DNA from: an uncultured Clostridia bacterium
GTDB taxonomy: Bacteria; Bacillota; Clostridia; Christensenellales; Borkfalkiaceae
Assembly: GCA_947175325.1 (NCBI GenBank)
Contig: CAMWME010000013.1
Coordinates: 1 to 40,667 of the forward strand
Direction of reading: 5' to 3'
DNA length: 40,667 bases
Each line of letters begins with the position of its first letter. The stretch's first letter is position 1. Positions 24,301-32,941 of the stretch are shown here, in pieces. A program made the position numbers and the translations under genes. The notes beneath the pieces are model-generated. The model was not told where the DNA came from. It saw only the letters and a list, made by a program, of their open reading frames with translations, and did no database searches.

Positions 24301-26406
24301 GACCGTTCCGTCGTCCCTATTCTTTCTGACCGTGAAGGTTAAAGCATTACCTATCTTCAAGCCTTCGGAAGCTATTGATTTATTGGTAATTTCAAGTACG
24401 GGGTCGGGGTTAGTATCCGGCAACACTACAGTTATCGTACAGCTTGCATATTTGGTGCTGTCCTTTACTGAGGTTGCGGTTATCGTAACCGTGCCCGCGT
24501 TGTGCGTAGTTACCGAGCCGTTTTCGTCAACGGTTGCAACGCTTTCGTTTGAGGATTCCCAAATTACAGCCCTATCCGCTGCGGGAAGTTTAATAGGTTT
24601 TACCGTTGCGATAAGGTCAATGAATTCACCCTTGTCAACGGTTGCCTCTTGCTTATCAAGGGTAACCCTAATTTCACCGATGTTTCCACCGTTCTTCAAT
24701 ACGGGGATTTCGCCGTCTTCGATTTGCCAAACCGTTTCGTCCCAGCCCGCGTAAAGCGACGTTTGTTTAAGCTCGGCTTCAGTCTTTTGTGCGGGGCCGA
24801 ACACTTGTGCAACGTTGCCCTCTAAAACTGCACAGTAAGAATCTTTCCACGCATTATTGAGGAAGCAACCCGCATAGATATTTTGTTTATTTGAAGGATT
24901 GCTTACGAGTAAAATTACGTTGCTGACCGAGCTGCCGCCGTCAATATGATGGGCAACAGCCGCCATATTGTTATCGTTTACTGTTATATCAAAGCGGCAG
25001 TTTTCAAGTTTGCCCAAAACGAACTCGCCGAAAAGCCCGAAGTATTCGGCACTGCGTCCGGTAGTACAAGTGATGGCAAGGTCTTTGACTACGCCCGTTC
25101 TGTCGATACCGGCGAAAAGCCCGTTACAAGTAAAGTTCATTATCTCGTAACCCATGCCGTCGAAAGTGCCAGTGAATTTGCCCATAGTACTTTTCAGCGG
25201 TTCACCGTCGAGGTCGATATCGCCCGTAAGGTACATGCTTTTACCTTCGTTGCCCGATTTAAGCGCCGCTTCAAGTGAAGCTTTGTCGTGAATTTCAATC
25301 CAGTTGGCGCGGGGATTGGGCACGTTTATTCGGCATTCCGCGGTGTAATCGGGGTCTTTTACGCTGGTTGCAAGTATAACCGCCTCACCGTAAATTTCGC
25401 CGAGAGAGGTTACTAATCCGTCTTCGCTAACCGATACGATATTATCGCCCGATTTTACAGACCAAAGAACTTTTGCGTCGTCGCCCGATTGTTCGGGTGT
25501 AACCGTTGCCGTAAGTTGAAGTGAATCTTTTGGTTGCAACGTAAGCGTATCTTTTACTTCTTCACCGTCTTTATATACGGTTATATCGAGCTTTTCTCCC
25601 TTTACCTTTACGCGGCAGTCTGCGCTTGACGTAGGAGCAGTATCCGTCGTTGCCGTTATAATTGCTTCACCCAAGGCACGGGCCGTAACAAGTCCGTCTT
25701 CGCTGACGGTTGCAACGGATTCGTCACTTGACGACCATTCAACGTCGAAGTTGGAATCGGCTTCAAGCTGGAAGCTATCGTTCCCTTCCTCCAAGGTAAG
25801 CAACACCAAATCTTTATTGAGGGTTACGTAAGGCTCGGTTACGGTTACGGTGCAAGTTGCCGACGCGTTACCTCCGGATACGGTAATTCTTGCAATGCCG
25901 CCCGAGTGAGCCGTTATAAGTCCGCTATCGTTAACGGTTGCAACCGATTCGTTATTTGAAGAATAAGTTAGTTTGGTGGTAACGTTGGTTTCCGCAGTAA
26001 TAGTGGTCGTGGTACCCGCAAGCATGCTTATATTAGTTTTGTCAAGGTTGATATACTGACCGGGTTTTACCGTAACGGCGCAAATGGCAACTCTGTCGCC
26101 CGCCGTGGCGGTGATAACCGCCGCACCCGTATCAACAGCCTTTACCGTTGCTCTGTTTGCGGCGTTTTTATCCACGCTTACCGTTGCAACCGAAGAATTC
26201 GAAGAAGCCCACACGGGGGTTTCTTCCACGTTTGCTATGGTAAGATTTAAAACTTCCGCGTTGCCGCCGACTGTGAGCTCCACACTGGTTTTATCGAGTG
26301 TGAAAACGGGGTCTGACGCCGGCTCGTCTGACGAGCAAGCGGCGAATATAGCCGGAATAAGCAAAATAGACATAATCGCGGCTAAAATTTTAAGCGGTTT
26401 TTTCAT
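21358..26406 (-). CDS. Giant Ig-like (Big_2) repeat lipoprotein with three beta-helix-like modules
   Basis: The 1682-residue lipoprotein has a signal peptide ending AIFAAC (lipid Cys24). By eye it has twelve Big_2-type repeats with the motif W-x-S-S-N-x-S-V-A-T-V, G-x-V-T-A and a closing C-T-V-T-V, grouped 4, 3 and 5. Each group is followed by a roughly 200-residue module with NDIDLGG or GDIDLDG, FNGHGYTVSNF (variants FDGMGYEIMNF, INGLGYKVSNF), several short helical-ladder strands like GLUG/pectate-lyase folds, and an ending like EAQLKSAATF...PVL. No catalytic residues are recognised, so adhesion or wall spanning is likely. The ATG overlaps the upstream VWA gene stop (ATGA) and follows AGGGGG. 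It is last in the MoxR operon, so it may be that machine's client (inference). Confidence 0.88.
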   Translation of the reverse strand: MKKPLKILAAIMSILLIPAIFAACSSDEPASDPVFTLDKTSVELTVGGNAEVLNLTIANVEETPVWASSNSSVATVSVDKNAANRATVKAVDTGAAVITATAGDRVAICAVTVKPGQYINLDKTNISMLAGTTTTITAETNVTTKLTYSSNNESVATVNDSGLITAHSGGIARITVSGGNASATCTVTVTEPYVTLNKDLVLLTLEEGNDSFQLEADSNFDVEWSSSDESVATVSEDGLVTARALGEAIITATTDTAPTSSADCRVKVKGEKLDITVYKDGEEVKDTLTLQPKDSLQLTATVTPEQSGDDAKVLWSVKSGDNIVSVSEDGLVTSLGEIYGEAVILATSVKDPDYTAECRINVPNPRANWIEIHDKASLEAALKSGNEGKSMYLTGDIDLDGEPLKSTMGKFTGTFDGMGYEIMNFTCNGLFAGIDRTGVVKDLAITCTTGRSAEYFGLFGEFVLGKLENCRFDITVNDNNMAAVAHHIDGGSSVSNVILLVSNPSNKQNIYAGCFLNNAWKDSYCAVLEGNVAQVFGPAQKTEAELKQTSLYAGWDETVWQIEDGEIPVLKNGGNIGEIRVTLDKQEATVDKGEFIDLIATVKPIKLPAADRAVIWESSNESVATVDENGSVTTHNAGTVTITATSVKDSTKYASCTITVVLPDTNPDPVLEITNKSIASEGLKIGNALTFTVRKNRDDGTVAWTSSDSSVATVANGKVTAISEGEVTVTATFTTDNGKTATDSVTLTVYGDGHIELGLSARSVSVGGTYQIDYKALGGSVSWTSSNTSVATVNASGVVSGVAVGKTVITAKVGEKTATMVIHVYEKAAGATEVSTPEQFKSIGNGTYYIVNDIDLGGETVNTFNDFAKINGLGYKVSNFKTPKLFTQLQGYVKNIEISCVLNGTGNFDGLFGTWIGAVDGTVENCIFDITFSGSANQCALVHHNNNGTMRNVIVKVSCEADVSGQKFPAWFESPNNGTVENVFLLKGNGSYSATNGATEKTEAQLKSAATFDESWEEGWVIIDGQMPVLKGALVTEPLKIKLDKTSGELFVGETLTLTATVTPTELTVEERAIKWVSEDSTLAAVANGVVTAKKAGTVTIKAVSLKDETVVATCTVTVKAIEISINAEDKISELKINATKQLNATVNCGDVTWETSSSSVATVSNGLVTAVGAGTVTITARSVNDNTKYDSITIQVKATIVITVELSDTTLTLDRDATATLTATVGNSDSGVTWASSNTSVATVDQNGKVTTHGVNGTANITATSNDDGGSGTYATATCKVTVTYVPVVITLKAESFSVFTGNSLSASDIATASKGELTLSVVSGNGVSIENGKIIATGDGTATVRVTSSVSYTDVTAVYKDVTVNAIEAKVEMSIDATKASLKVGEASAARILHVTLDNMPASPTAADIVWNSSNTAVVSGITAGYDADGGYTGSLNVAGEGKAVITATYTLDGVDYKVTCEVNAFTATGAWTAVYDLTTFKNVWSSGGGNYYLAHDLDLNGAVVNKQRDDYHAVFNGHGYTVSNFVTNALIMYNLDNSAIENVKFVCTLDNNDVAYGILGHHTIGGVIRNCYFDVTFGEHCNGTSPALANHIAGGTIENVLVVTHNPNNKGGTFASFAGADGGAFPTLLSYRADSSVIASPKGTDITEAQITSAATFDGWTAWVAVDGEYPRLASDWED

Positions 26407-29069
26407 GTTTCGTTACCCCCTGTCTTGGCGCGGCGTTCACGGATAATTTCGTGCGGCCATTTGATTTTGAATTTACGTACGACGATATCTAAAAGGAACA
26501 ATACTATACTGATAATTAGGAAAGTAAGCTGCGGGTTGAAGGTGCTTCTTACTACCTCGTTTTGCTTGCCGAAAAGATTTTCCGCGGAGAACAGCATAGT
26601 GCCGTTGCCGTTTGCGCTTAAGCTTTCAAGGAATTGAAAGCACTCGGTATCGTTGGCGAAAGCCGAATATTCCTTAGAATAGGAAAACGCAGTATAAGCT
26701 GAAATTTCAGTAGTTTCGGTGCCGTTCGTTTTGGTTATGCGTATTTCGTAAATTCCGCTATCGTGCATATTGAACACGCCCGCATAGACGCTGCCCGTTT
26801 GCTTTTCAAGCGTTACCGTTGAAGTGGTTTTGTCGGGTGAAATTAACTGAGCGGTTACCTTTTCCCCTTCTTTTGCATCGGTATAAACGCGCAGCTCCGC
26901 CGCAAAGTTATCGTTGACTATTTCAGCCCTTATTTCCGCATAGGTTTGGTCAACCGTTTTCGGAAGCAGACTGCTTATAGAATTGACTATAAATTTTTTT
27001 CCGCTCGAACTTGATAAAAAGTCTTTCGACCAGGTACCGTTTAAATCGCACATAAAGCTGCCGACTCTGCCTTTACCGCGCGCCCACTCTGCATAAATGG
27101 GGTCGGTATTATGACCCAAAATCAAGATTGCGTCGTTTTTCAGTCTCGTGCCGTAATATCCGCGGAGTTTGGGAAGGTCACTCTCGGTAATACCCGAAAC
27201 TGCCGCCGAAAAAGGACTTTTTATTTCAAGCTCGGTCTGCTTTTCGTTTTCGTATTGGCTTGAAGCCGCCTTGGTTTCTTCAACCATCGCTTCCATAAGC
27301 CTCGTTTCGTTAGTTACTGCATAGAAGCGCCCCTTGCCCGTCGTAGCCATTTTTTCTGCCGTTTCGGTGGACACGGAAGCACCCAGCGCGATAGTCGACA
27401 AGGTTATATCCGATTTCGCCATGGTGTCGATTATTCTTAAATAGTCGGCCTCGTTATCTCTCTGCGGGTCACCGTCGCTGAGGAAGATTATATGCTTTAA
27501 ATCGGTTTCGTTAAATCCCGTAAACAAATCGTTTGCCTTAGTTAACGCCTTGGTATAATGCGTGCCGTAGCCGAGTTCAATTTTGTCTATGCGGTCGAGA
27601 ACCGTATCCTTGCGCGACATAGAGAACAGCTGATTGTTCGTAATAGTAGCGTCGGGGTCTTCGTCAAAAGTTATGATGCCGATATAATCCTCGTCTTCCA
27701 ACATGCTAACGCTGGCCTTTGCCGCGTCTTTTGCAAGTTTAAGACGGTTATTCTCTTTCATACTGCTTGAACGGTCGATTACGAGCAAAAGCCCCAACGA
27801 TTTTCTTCCGGTAGAGGCTTCGACGGGCAGAAGGTCTTGGTACTTAGAGTCCCTCATATCGTTCTCTTGATAGGCTTTATCGCCGCCTACCGTATAGAAG
27901 CCGCCGCCGAAAGTTTCAACGTACTCGGTGAGGATATCGCCGTAGCCTACGGGAAGGTCTGCGTTTGCAACGTTTGCAAACACTACCTCGCTGTAACGGC
28001 ACAGTTCTTCGTAAGTTGCGGGCAAATCGGTTACGCTTATTCTGTCTAAATCGTAATCGTTTTTCATAAGGTCTTCTATATTCTTTGCGGCGTCTGCCGA
28101 GCCTTCGACGAGTAACAATTTATGGGAAGCTTGTATGTTGAGATAAGAATAGTATACGTTATTTTCCGAAATAGTATCGCCGTCCGCTGTTATGACCACT
28201 TTGAACTTGTGGAAAGTAGGGTTCATTAAAGCGTAATCAATAGGGACGACGTCCGTACCTCCGCTAAGCGGCACTTCGCGTTCGGAGTAAAGCACATCGT
28301 TATCGTACAGCGCGATATGCGCCGTTATTTGCGCCGAGCCTTCGGTAACGCTTTCAAGCGTAACCATAATAGACTCGGTGGTACCTACTGCCATGGTTTG
28401 CGGGACTTCGACCGAATTTATCTGCACTTCGCTTTTGTAGCCTTTGGGTGAGAAGCATACAGCGTCCACTCTCGTCCCTTCGTCCGCAAGAGTTTTTACG
28501 GCGGCAAGCGCACTGCCGTCGGTTTCCAAACCGTCGGAAAGTATTATGATACGCCCCGAAGAACGGTCTGCAAGTTTTTCACGCGCGAACAAAAGCGCGG
28601 AAGCTATATCCGACGCGTTGCCTTCGGGCTTGTCGGTACAAGCAATATAATTTTTATAGGCTTGCTCTCCGTTGGAATTGAGCTCCGCGGCGTACACTTG
28701 CCCGTTTGCAAACGTGATTATACCAAGACGGTAACCGTCCTCGCTTTCTTCTACGACGTTTTGAATAAACTCGTTCATATCGTCTTCGGAAGCCTTATTG
28801 CTGTCGGACGCGTCAACCAAAATAATTACGTCGTTTTTTATGGAAACTATCGTGTGCTCGAAGCTCATTCCGCAAATCATAAACACGCAAAGCAAAATGA
28901 TTACCGAATGTAGCACCAACGATACTACGCGGCTCGTGGTTCTTCTGTGTTGCTTTGAAAGTCTGAAATAGGGCCACAGCATCAGCGCGTATGCGGGAAT
29001 TAGCAAGAATAAAAGCCAAGGAAGCTTGAAATGAACGCTGAGGGCGCAAAGAGTATTAATACTGCTCAC
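26403..29069 (-). CDS. Membrane protein with two VWA domains and a GATase-like middle domain
   Basis: The 888-residue membrane protein has two or three N-terminal helices (LPWLLFLLIPAYALMLW, VVSLVLHSVIILLCVFMI). VWA domain 1 has an MIDAS DASDS (from D86) and ILSDG. A middle alpha/beta segment resembles class I glutamine amidotransferases (LLVEGSADAAKN, ETFGGGFYTVGGD) without a Cys nucleophile I can see. VWA domain 2 has DRSSS (from D432), TFDEDPDAT and FLSDGDPQ. A C-terminal helix ends the protein. I choose the GTG at 29069: it follows GGGGGTT and overlaps the upstream stop by 14 bases, whereas the ATG-like start at 29120 would overlap by 65. VWA proteins beside MoxR act in assembly or maturation of other proteins. 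Client unknown. Confidence 0.87.
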   Translation of the reverse strand: MSSINTLCALSVHFKLPWLLFLLIPAYALMLWPYFRLSKQHRRTTSRVVSLVLHSVIILLCVFMICGMSFEHTIVSIKNDVIILVDASDSNKASEDDMNEFIQNVVEESEDGYRLGIITFANGQVYAAELNSNGEQAYKNYIACTDKPEGNASDIASALLFAREKLADRSSGRIIILSDGLETDGSALAAVKTLADEGTRVDAVCFSPKGYKSEVQINSVEVPQTMAVGTTESIMVTLESVTEGSAQITAHIALYDNDVLYSEREVPLSGGTDVVPIDYALMNPTFHKFKVVITADGDTISENNVYYSYLNIQASHKLLLVEGSADAAKNIEDLMKNDYDLDRISVTDLPATYEELCRYSEVVFANVANADLPVGYGDILTEYVETFGGGFYTVGGDKAYQENDMRDSKYQDLLPVEASTGRKSLGLLLVIDRSSSMKENNRLKLAKDAAKASVSMLEDEDYIGIITFDEDPDATITNNQLFSMSRKDTVLDRIDKIELGYGTHYTKALTKANDLFTGFNETDLKHIIFLSDGDPQRDNEADYLRIIDTMAKSDITLSTIALGASVSTETAEKMATTGKGRFYAVTNETRLMEAMVEETKAASSQYENEKQTELEIKSPFSAAVSGITESDLPKLRGYYGTRLKNDAILILGHNTDPIYAEWARGKGRVGSFMCDLNGTWSKDFLSSSSGKKFIVNSISSLLPKTVDQTYAEIRAEIVNDNFAAELRVYTDAKEGEKVTAQLISPDKTTSTVTLEKQTGSVYAGVFNMHDSGIYEIRITKTNGTETTEISAYTAFSYSKEYSAFANDTECFQFLESLSANGNGTMLFSAENLFGKQNEVVRSTFNPQLTFLIISIVLFLLDIVVRKFKIKWPHEIIRERRAKTGGNET

Positions 29070-30939
29070 GATACTGTAACCCCCATTCCACACAGACGAA
29101 CGCAAGAAGCGCCGCCGCAAGATATACGTATATATCCATCGTGTCGTTTTGAATAGTCGTATCGGTGCCGTTGCCTATAACTATAGGATTTACTAGCGTT
29201 GAGCCCGTTACGTTGAACATGCTTTCGTTTTTGGATACGCGCACGTAGAAGCTGTCGGTAACTTCCCTACCCGTTTTAAGAGTTTGAGTAACCGTATAAA
29301 CGCCAACCTTTTCAATGTTTAAAGGAACCGTCTTTTCTTCAGTATATTCGGTTGTTTCGTCTTCGCCGGAAGCATATTTTGCGCTTACCGTCAATTTCTC
29401 GGCGTCAGGTTTTGCGTTCACCGTTACGGTGTCCCCCACCGAGTACAAGGTATTGTCAACCGTGTTCGCCATCGAATAATTGCAAAGGTTGTTTATGAGC
29501 AACGGGAAGTCGATAAGCAATACGGGAAGCGTTGAATAGTGCAAATCGAATGCAAAAACTACGGTTTTTAAGCCGTTATCGTTTTTAGCAAGCAAAACGG
29601 GTTCGCCGTTGCATTTAAGTATGCTTTCGTAGCTTGCCATACCGTCGTAACCGTATCTTTGCACGCGGGAATACTGCGTTGCTTGCATCGAAGCTACGGA
29701 CACTCCCTTCATAATCTGTTTGTAGGTTTCGCCGTTTACGTTGTCTGCGGCAAGCTGAAATTCTCCCGTGCGCTGTGCGCTGGCAAAAGAGATGCCCCAT
29801 TTTTCGGGAGGAAGTGATTGTTGGTCACGCGGCGGGTTGATAAGCCAAACCGCACCGTCAGTCGGAACCTCGTCGGGAACCGTGCCGTCGTAAACGTACA
29901 AATCGTAACCGCTGGTCTTGGCGGGTGAATTTTCCGATACCAAATCGACCTGGCACCTTGCAACGGAGTGCAAGGCACTGTTTAAAAAGCCCGGGTTATT
30001 GCTTTCAAGCTGGACTTTGAATTTTTCCGTGTTGCCGTTATAAATATAAAACTCGTTATCGTAGACGAAGCTGTCCTCCGCCACGAGATGGACGTCTGCA
30101 CTTTCGTATTCGGCTATTTTAAGGGTGTCCCAAACGAGCTTAACGGTGCCGTCCTTTTCACACTGGGCGAGCTTGGGAAGCTGAGATTTACCGTCAATAT
30201 TAAGGTTTACGGCTATTTCAGTCTCTTTGCCGTAGCTTGCAACTTCGGCGGTAAAGACGTAATAGCCCTTCTCTTTCTTTGCCGAAAAATCGAGTACGGC
30301 TACGTTCCACTCCGAACGCGCCATATTCACTACTTTGACTTTGCCCGCGTCGGCATAGTCGCAGTCGGTGTAAAGATAAACCTCGGCTTGGGGGTTTTCC
30401 CTAAGCACGCCTTGAGCCAAGCTCATAGCCCCTTCAAGGTTTGAGCCGCCGAGCGAGCATTTCGCTTCCGAAAGCTTTTGCTTTATAAAGCTTGCGGAAT
30501 TGGAGCGGCGTATGATGAAATCGGGTTCGTCGTCCGCTAAAATTACCGTGAACTTGTCTTCTTCCGCAGTCGTTTTTTCGGCGAGCACACTTATCTCGCT
30601 TACGGCGCGATTGAAACGGCTTTTGCCGCCGTCTTCGGCAAGCATTGAAGCCGACGCTTCGAGCACGACGATTTTTTCGCCCGTTTTAGTTGCAAGAACT
30701 ACGAGGGGCTGAGCCATCATAAAAGCTATGATTATTATGATGAGAATTTGCACGATTAAAAGCAGTGAGCTTTTCAGCCACTGCAAAGGCACTTTACGCT
30801 TTTGGTAACGCAAGGACAGTTTCCATACGTAAGTGCTGGAAACTTTCTTGTCCTGATATTTTGGTTTTAGGATATAGATGAGTATGAGTGCGGCTATCGC
30901 AAGCAGACCCAGCAAACCCAAAGGAAGCGCAAATTTCAT
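29056..30939 (-). CDS. BatA-like membrane protein with degenerate VWA domain
   Basis: The 627-residue protein begins with a BatA_N-type region (two helices, FALPLGLLGLLAIAALILIYIL and LLLIVQILIIIIIAFMM, flanking a basic loop). A VWA domain follows whose MIDAS reads EASAS (E94) where most relatives have DxSxS. The second half is beta-rich and ends with a short helix (IYVYLAAALLAFVCVEW). The ATG overlaps the DUF58 stop (ATGA). It should sit in the membrane with the VWA domain outside or inside depending on topology, partnered with the second VWA protein. The first acidic residue change may weaken metal binding but Glu can still ligate. Member of the MoxR-DUF58-VWA set. Confidence 0.87.
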   Translation of the reverse strand: MKFALPLGLLGLLAIAALILIYILKPKYQDKKVSSTYVWKLSLRYQKRKVPLQWLKSSLLLIVQILIIIIIAFMMAQPLVVLATKTGEKIVVLEASASMLAEDGGKSRFNRAVSEISVLAEKTTAEEDKFTVILADDEPDFIIRRSNSASFIKQKLSEAKCSLGGSNLEGAMSLAQGVLRENPQAEVYLYTDCDYADAGKVKVVNMARSEWNVAVLDFSAKKEKGYYVFTAEVASYGKETEIAVNLNIDGKSQLPKLAQCEKDGTVKLVWDTLKIAEYESADVHLVAEDSFVYDNEFYIYNGNTEKFKVQLESNNPGFLNSALHSVARCQVDLVSENSPAKTSGYDLYVYDGTVPDEVPTDGAVWLINPPRDQQSLPPEKWGISFASAQRTGEFQLAADNVNGETYKQIMKGVSVASMQATQYSRVQRYGYDGMASYESILKCNGEPVLLAKNDNGLKTVVFAFDLHYSTLPVLLIDFPLLINNLCNYSMANTVDNTLYSVGDTVTVNAKPDAEKLTVSAKYASGEDETTEYTEEKTVPLNIEKVGVYTVTQTLKTGREVTDSFYVRVSKNESMFNVTGSTLVNPIVIGNGTDTTIQNDTMDIYVYLAAALLAFVCVEWGLQYREQY

Positions 30940-31835
30940 CTGATGGTACCCGTTAAATACATCCTTTCAAACAACAGTTTTTCAATGGGCTCGTCGCAAG
31001 TTACGGATATGAAATCCACCTCACGCGAGGAACAGAAACGTTTAATATCGTCTATAAAGTCTTTTAAAGCTTCTTTATAAGCTTTAATGTGGCTTTTCGT
31101 TATTTTCATTTTCATATGTCTGTCGTCCATGGGTTCGCTCGCTTCCAAATCAACGAGGCGTATTCTGCCGTTGTATTCGGGGTCAACTTCCTCGGGCGAA
31201 AGAACTTGTATAAGCATAACTTGTCTTTTTTGGAACAAAAGATAGTCCACCGCCTTCTTCCAGTTGCTTTCGGTCATAAAGTCCGAAATAATGACGGTAA
31301 GCCCGTTATTCGAGCCGGGACTGGGACAGTTGATTATGGCTTTTTCCAAATCCGTACTGCCCTTGAACTGTAAATCGTCAAACTTACCTATGCCGCGGAA
31401 AAAGGAATTTTTGCCCGTAATCGTTCCGCACAAATCTTCCGCAACGTCCCCCTTTATAAGCCTTATGGAGGTTCTGTCCATATTCCTTACCGAAAGGTAG
31501 CCTATTGCGGCGGCAATACGCATGGCGTACAGAGCTTTATTCTCGTCGGCCTTCTGCATCGAAGCGGAACAGTCGAGAAAGGTCTGAACGTGCATTTGAC
31601 GCTCGTCGACGAACAGTTTTATATAATGTTTTTCAAAACGGCTGTATAAATTCCAGTCGATACGGCGGATATCGTCACCCAACACGTATTCACGGTAATC
31701 GGCGAACTCCACCGTTGAACCGTGAAAGTGCGTTTGATGGTTTCCGCCGAAATAGCCCTGCATATTGTTGCGGACGTAAAGCGCCGCCGCTTCGAGCCTA
31801 TTTAGGAATTTGCCGTCTATGACCTTTGCGCCCAT
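30936..31835 (-). CDS. DUF58 domain protein
   Basis: The 299-residue soluble protein has the DUF58 signature FADYREYVLGDDIRRIDWNL followed by KHYIKLFVDER and a VWA-like strand LDCSASM. Unlike many DUF58 proteins it lacks N-terminal membrane helices. DUF58 proteins are encoded next to MoxR ATPases and are thought to act as adaptors or co-chaperones. The ATG overlaps the moxR-like stop by one base and the stop overlaps the BatA-like start (ATGA), so these genes are strongly coupled. Confidence 0.93.
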   Translation of the reverse strand: MGAKVIDGKFLNRLEAAALYVRNNMQGYFGGNHQTHFHGSTVEFADYREYVLGDDIRRIDWNLYSRFEKHYIKLFVDERQMHVQTFLDCSASMQKADENKALYAMRIAAAIGYLSVRNMDRTSIRLIKGDVAEDLCGTITGKNSFFRGIGKFDDLQFKGSTDLEKAIINCPSPGSNNGLTVIISDFMTESNWKKAVDYLLFQKRQVMLIQVLSPEEVDPEYNGRIRLVDLEASEPMDDRHMKMKITKSHIKAYKEALKDFIDDIKRFCSSREVDFISVTCDEPIEKLLFERMYLTGTIR

Positions 31836-32941
31836 TATTTTTTCTTACCGCCGAACAAGCCGCGCTTTGCGGGCTTTTCACCTTCTCCGTCCTCTACCTT
31901 TTCCGTGGGTTCGATTTTTTCTTCTGCCTTTTCTTTATGCGCGACCTTTATAGGCTCCGAGCCGGTATTGAGTTCGCGTATGATTTCGTTTATTATATCG
32001 TCTGCCGAAACGTTGTCCGTAACCGCCTCGAACGAGAGTTTAATTCTGTGGCGGAGTACGGGGCACGCCAGCGAGTTCAAATCGTTATAAGAAACGTTAT
32101 AGCGACCGTTCATAAGCGCGCGCACCTTTGCCGCAGAAATAATTGCTTGCGCGGCACGGGGCGAGGCTCCGCAGCGGATATACTTTTTAGTTATCTTTGC
32201 GGCGTGCTCGCTTTCGGGTTGGGTTGCAAGGGTAAGCTTAAGCGCATAAGTCATAACCTCCGAAGCAACGGGGATTTCCTTTGCGGTTGCACGCATATTC
32301 AAAAGCTGCTCCGCATTGCAAGCCGCGTCCGCAGTTTCGTCCATAGTAATTTGCGTCATGCCTACGATTTGCCCGAGCTCTTCAAGGTTGGGATAGGTTA
32401 CCAAAAGCTTGAACATAAACCTATCCATCTGCGCTTCGGGCAAGGGGTAAGTACCGTCTTGCTCGATAGGGTTTTGGGTTGCAAGCACGAAGAAAGGCTC
32501 TTCCAATTTTCGCGATACGCCCATGACAGTAACCTTATGCTCTTGCATTGCTTCCAAAAGTGCAGACTGAGTTTTAGGCGTTGCACGGTTGATTTCGTCC
32601 GCAAGAATAATGTTGCTGAAAATGGGGCCCTTTTGGAAGTTGAACTGCGAGTTGCCCTTTTCGTCCTTGACGATTATGTTGGTACCCGTAACGTCTGCGG
32701 GCATGAGGTCGGGGGTGAACTGAATACGGGAAAACGGAAGGTCGAAAACCCGCCCGAGCGTACGAACGAGCCTCGTCTTGCCTACACCGGGCACGCCCTC
32801 CAAAAGCACGTTGCCGCCCGCTATCATTGCAATGACGGTGTATTCTACTACCTCTTTCTGCCCGATTACGTCGCGCCCGATTTGTTCGTATATTTTTTTG
32901 CACTGTTCGCTGAATTGCTGCAAATCTTTTTCCTTAACCAT
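31835..32941 (-). CDS. MoxR-family AAA+ ATPase
   Basis: The 368-residue cytosolic AAA+ ATPase has Walker A GVPGVGKT (49-56), Walker B LADEINRA, sensor TQNPIEQDGTYPLPEAQ, and DRFMFK, all family hallmarks. A charged C-terminal tail (GLFGGKKK at the end) of about 45 residues extends beyond the usual length. MoxR proteins work with VWA proteins to mature or fold enzymes and surface structures. The gene follows GGGAG and overlaps the preceding gene by 8 bases. It is the energy source of this operon's machine. Confidence 0.95.
   Translation of the reverse strand: MVKEKDLQQFSEQCKKIYEQIGRDVIGQKEVVEYTVIAMIAGGNVLLEGVPGVGKTRLVRTLGRVFDLPFSRIQFTPDLMPADVTGTNIIVKDEKGNSQFNFQKGPIFSNIILADEINRATPKTQSALLEAMQEHKVTVMGVSRKLEEPFFVLATQNPIEQDGTYPLPEAQMDRFMFKLLVTYPNLEELGQIVGMTQITMDETADAACNAEQLLNMRATAKEIPVASEVMTYALKLTLATQPESEHAAKITKKYIRCGASPRAAQAIISAAKVRALMNGRYNVSYNDLNSLACPVLRHRIKLSFEAVTDNVSADDIINEIIRELNTGSEPIKVAHKEKAEEKIEPTEKVEDGEGEKPAKRGLFGGKKK

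Noticed and set aside
21400-26300. CRISPR-like or satellite DNA repeats
   Set aside because: The repeats are protein-level Ig-like domains with divergent DNA and continuous reading frame; there are no short identical repeats with unique spacers.
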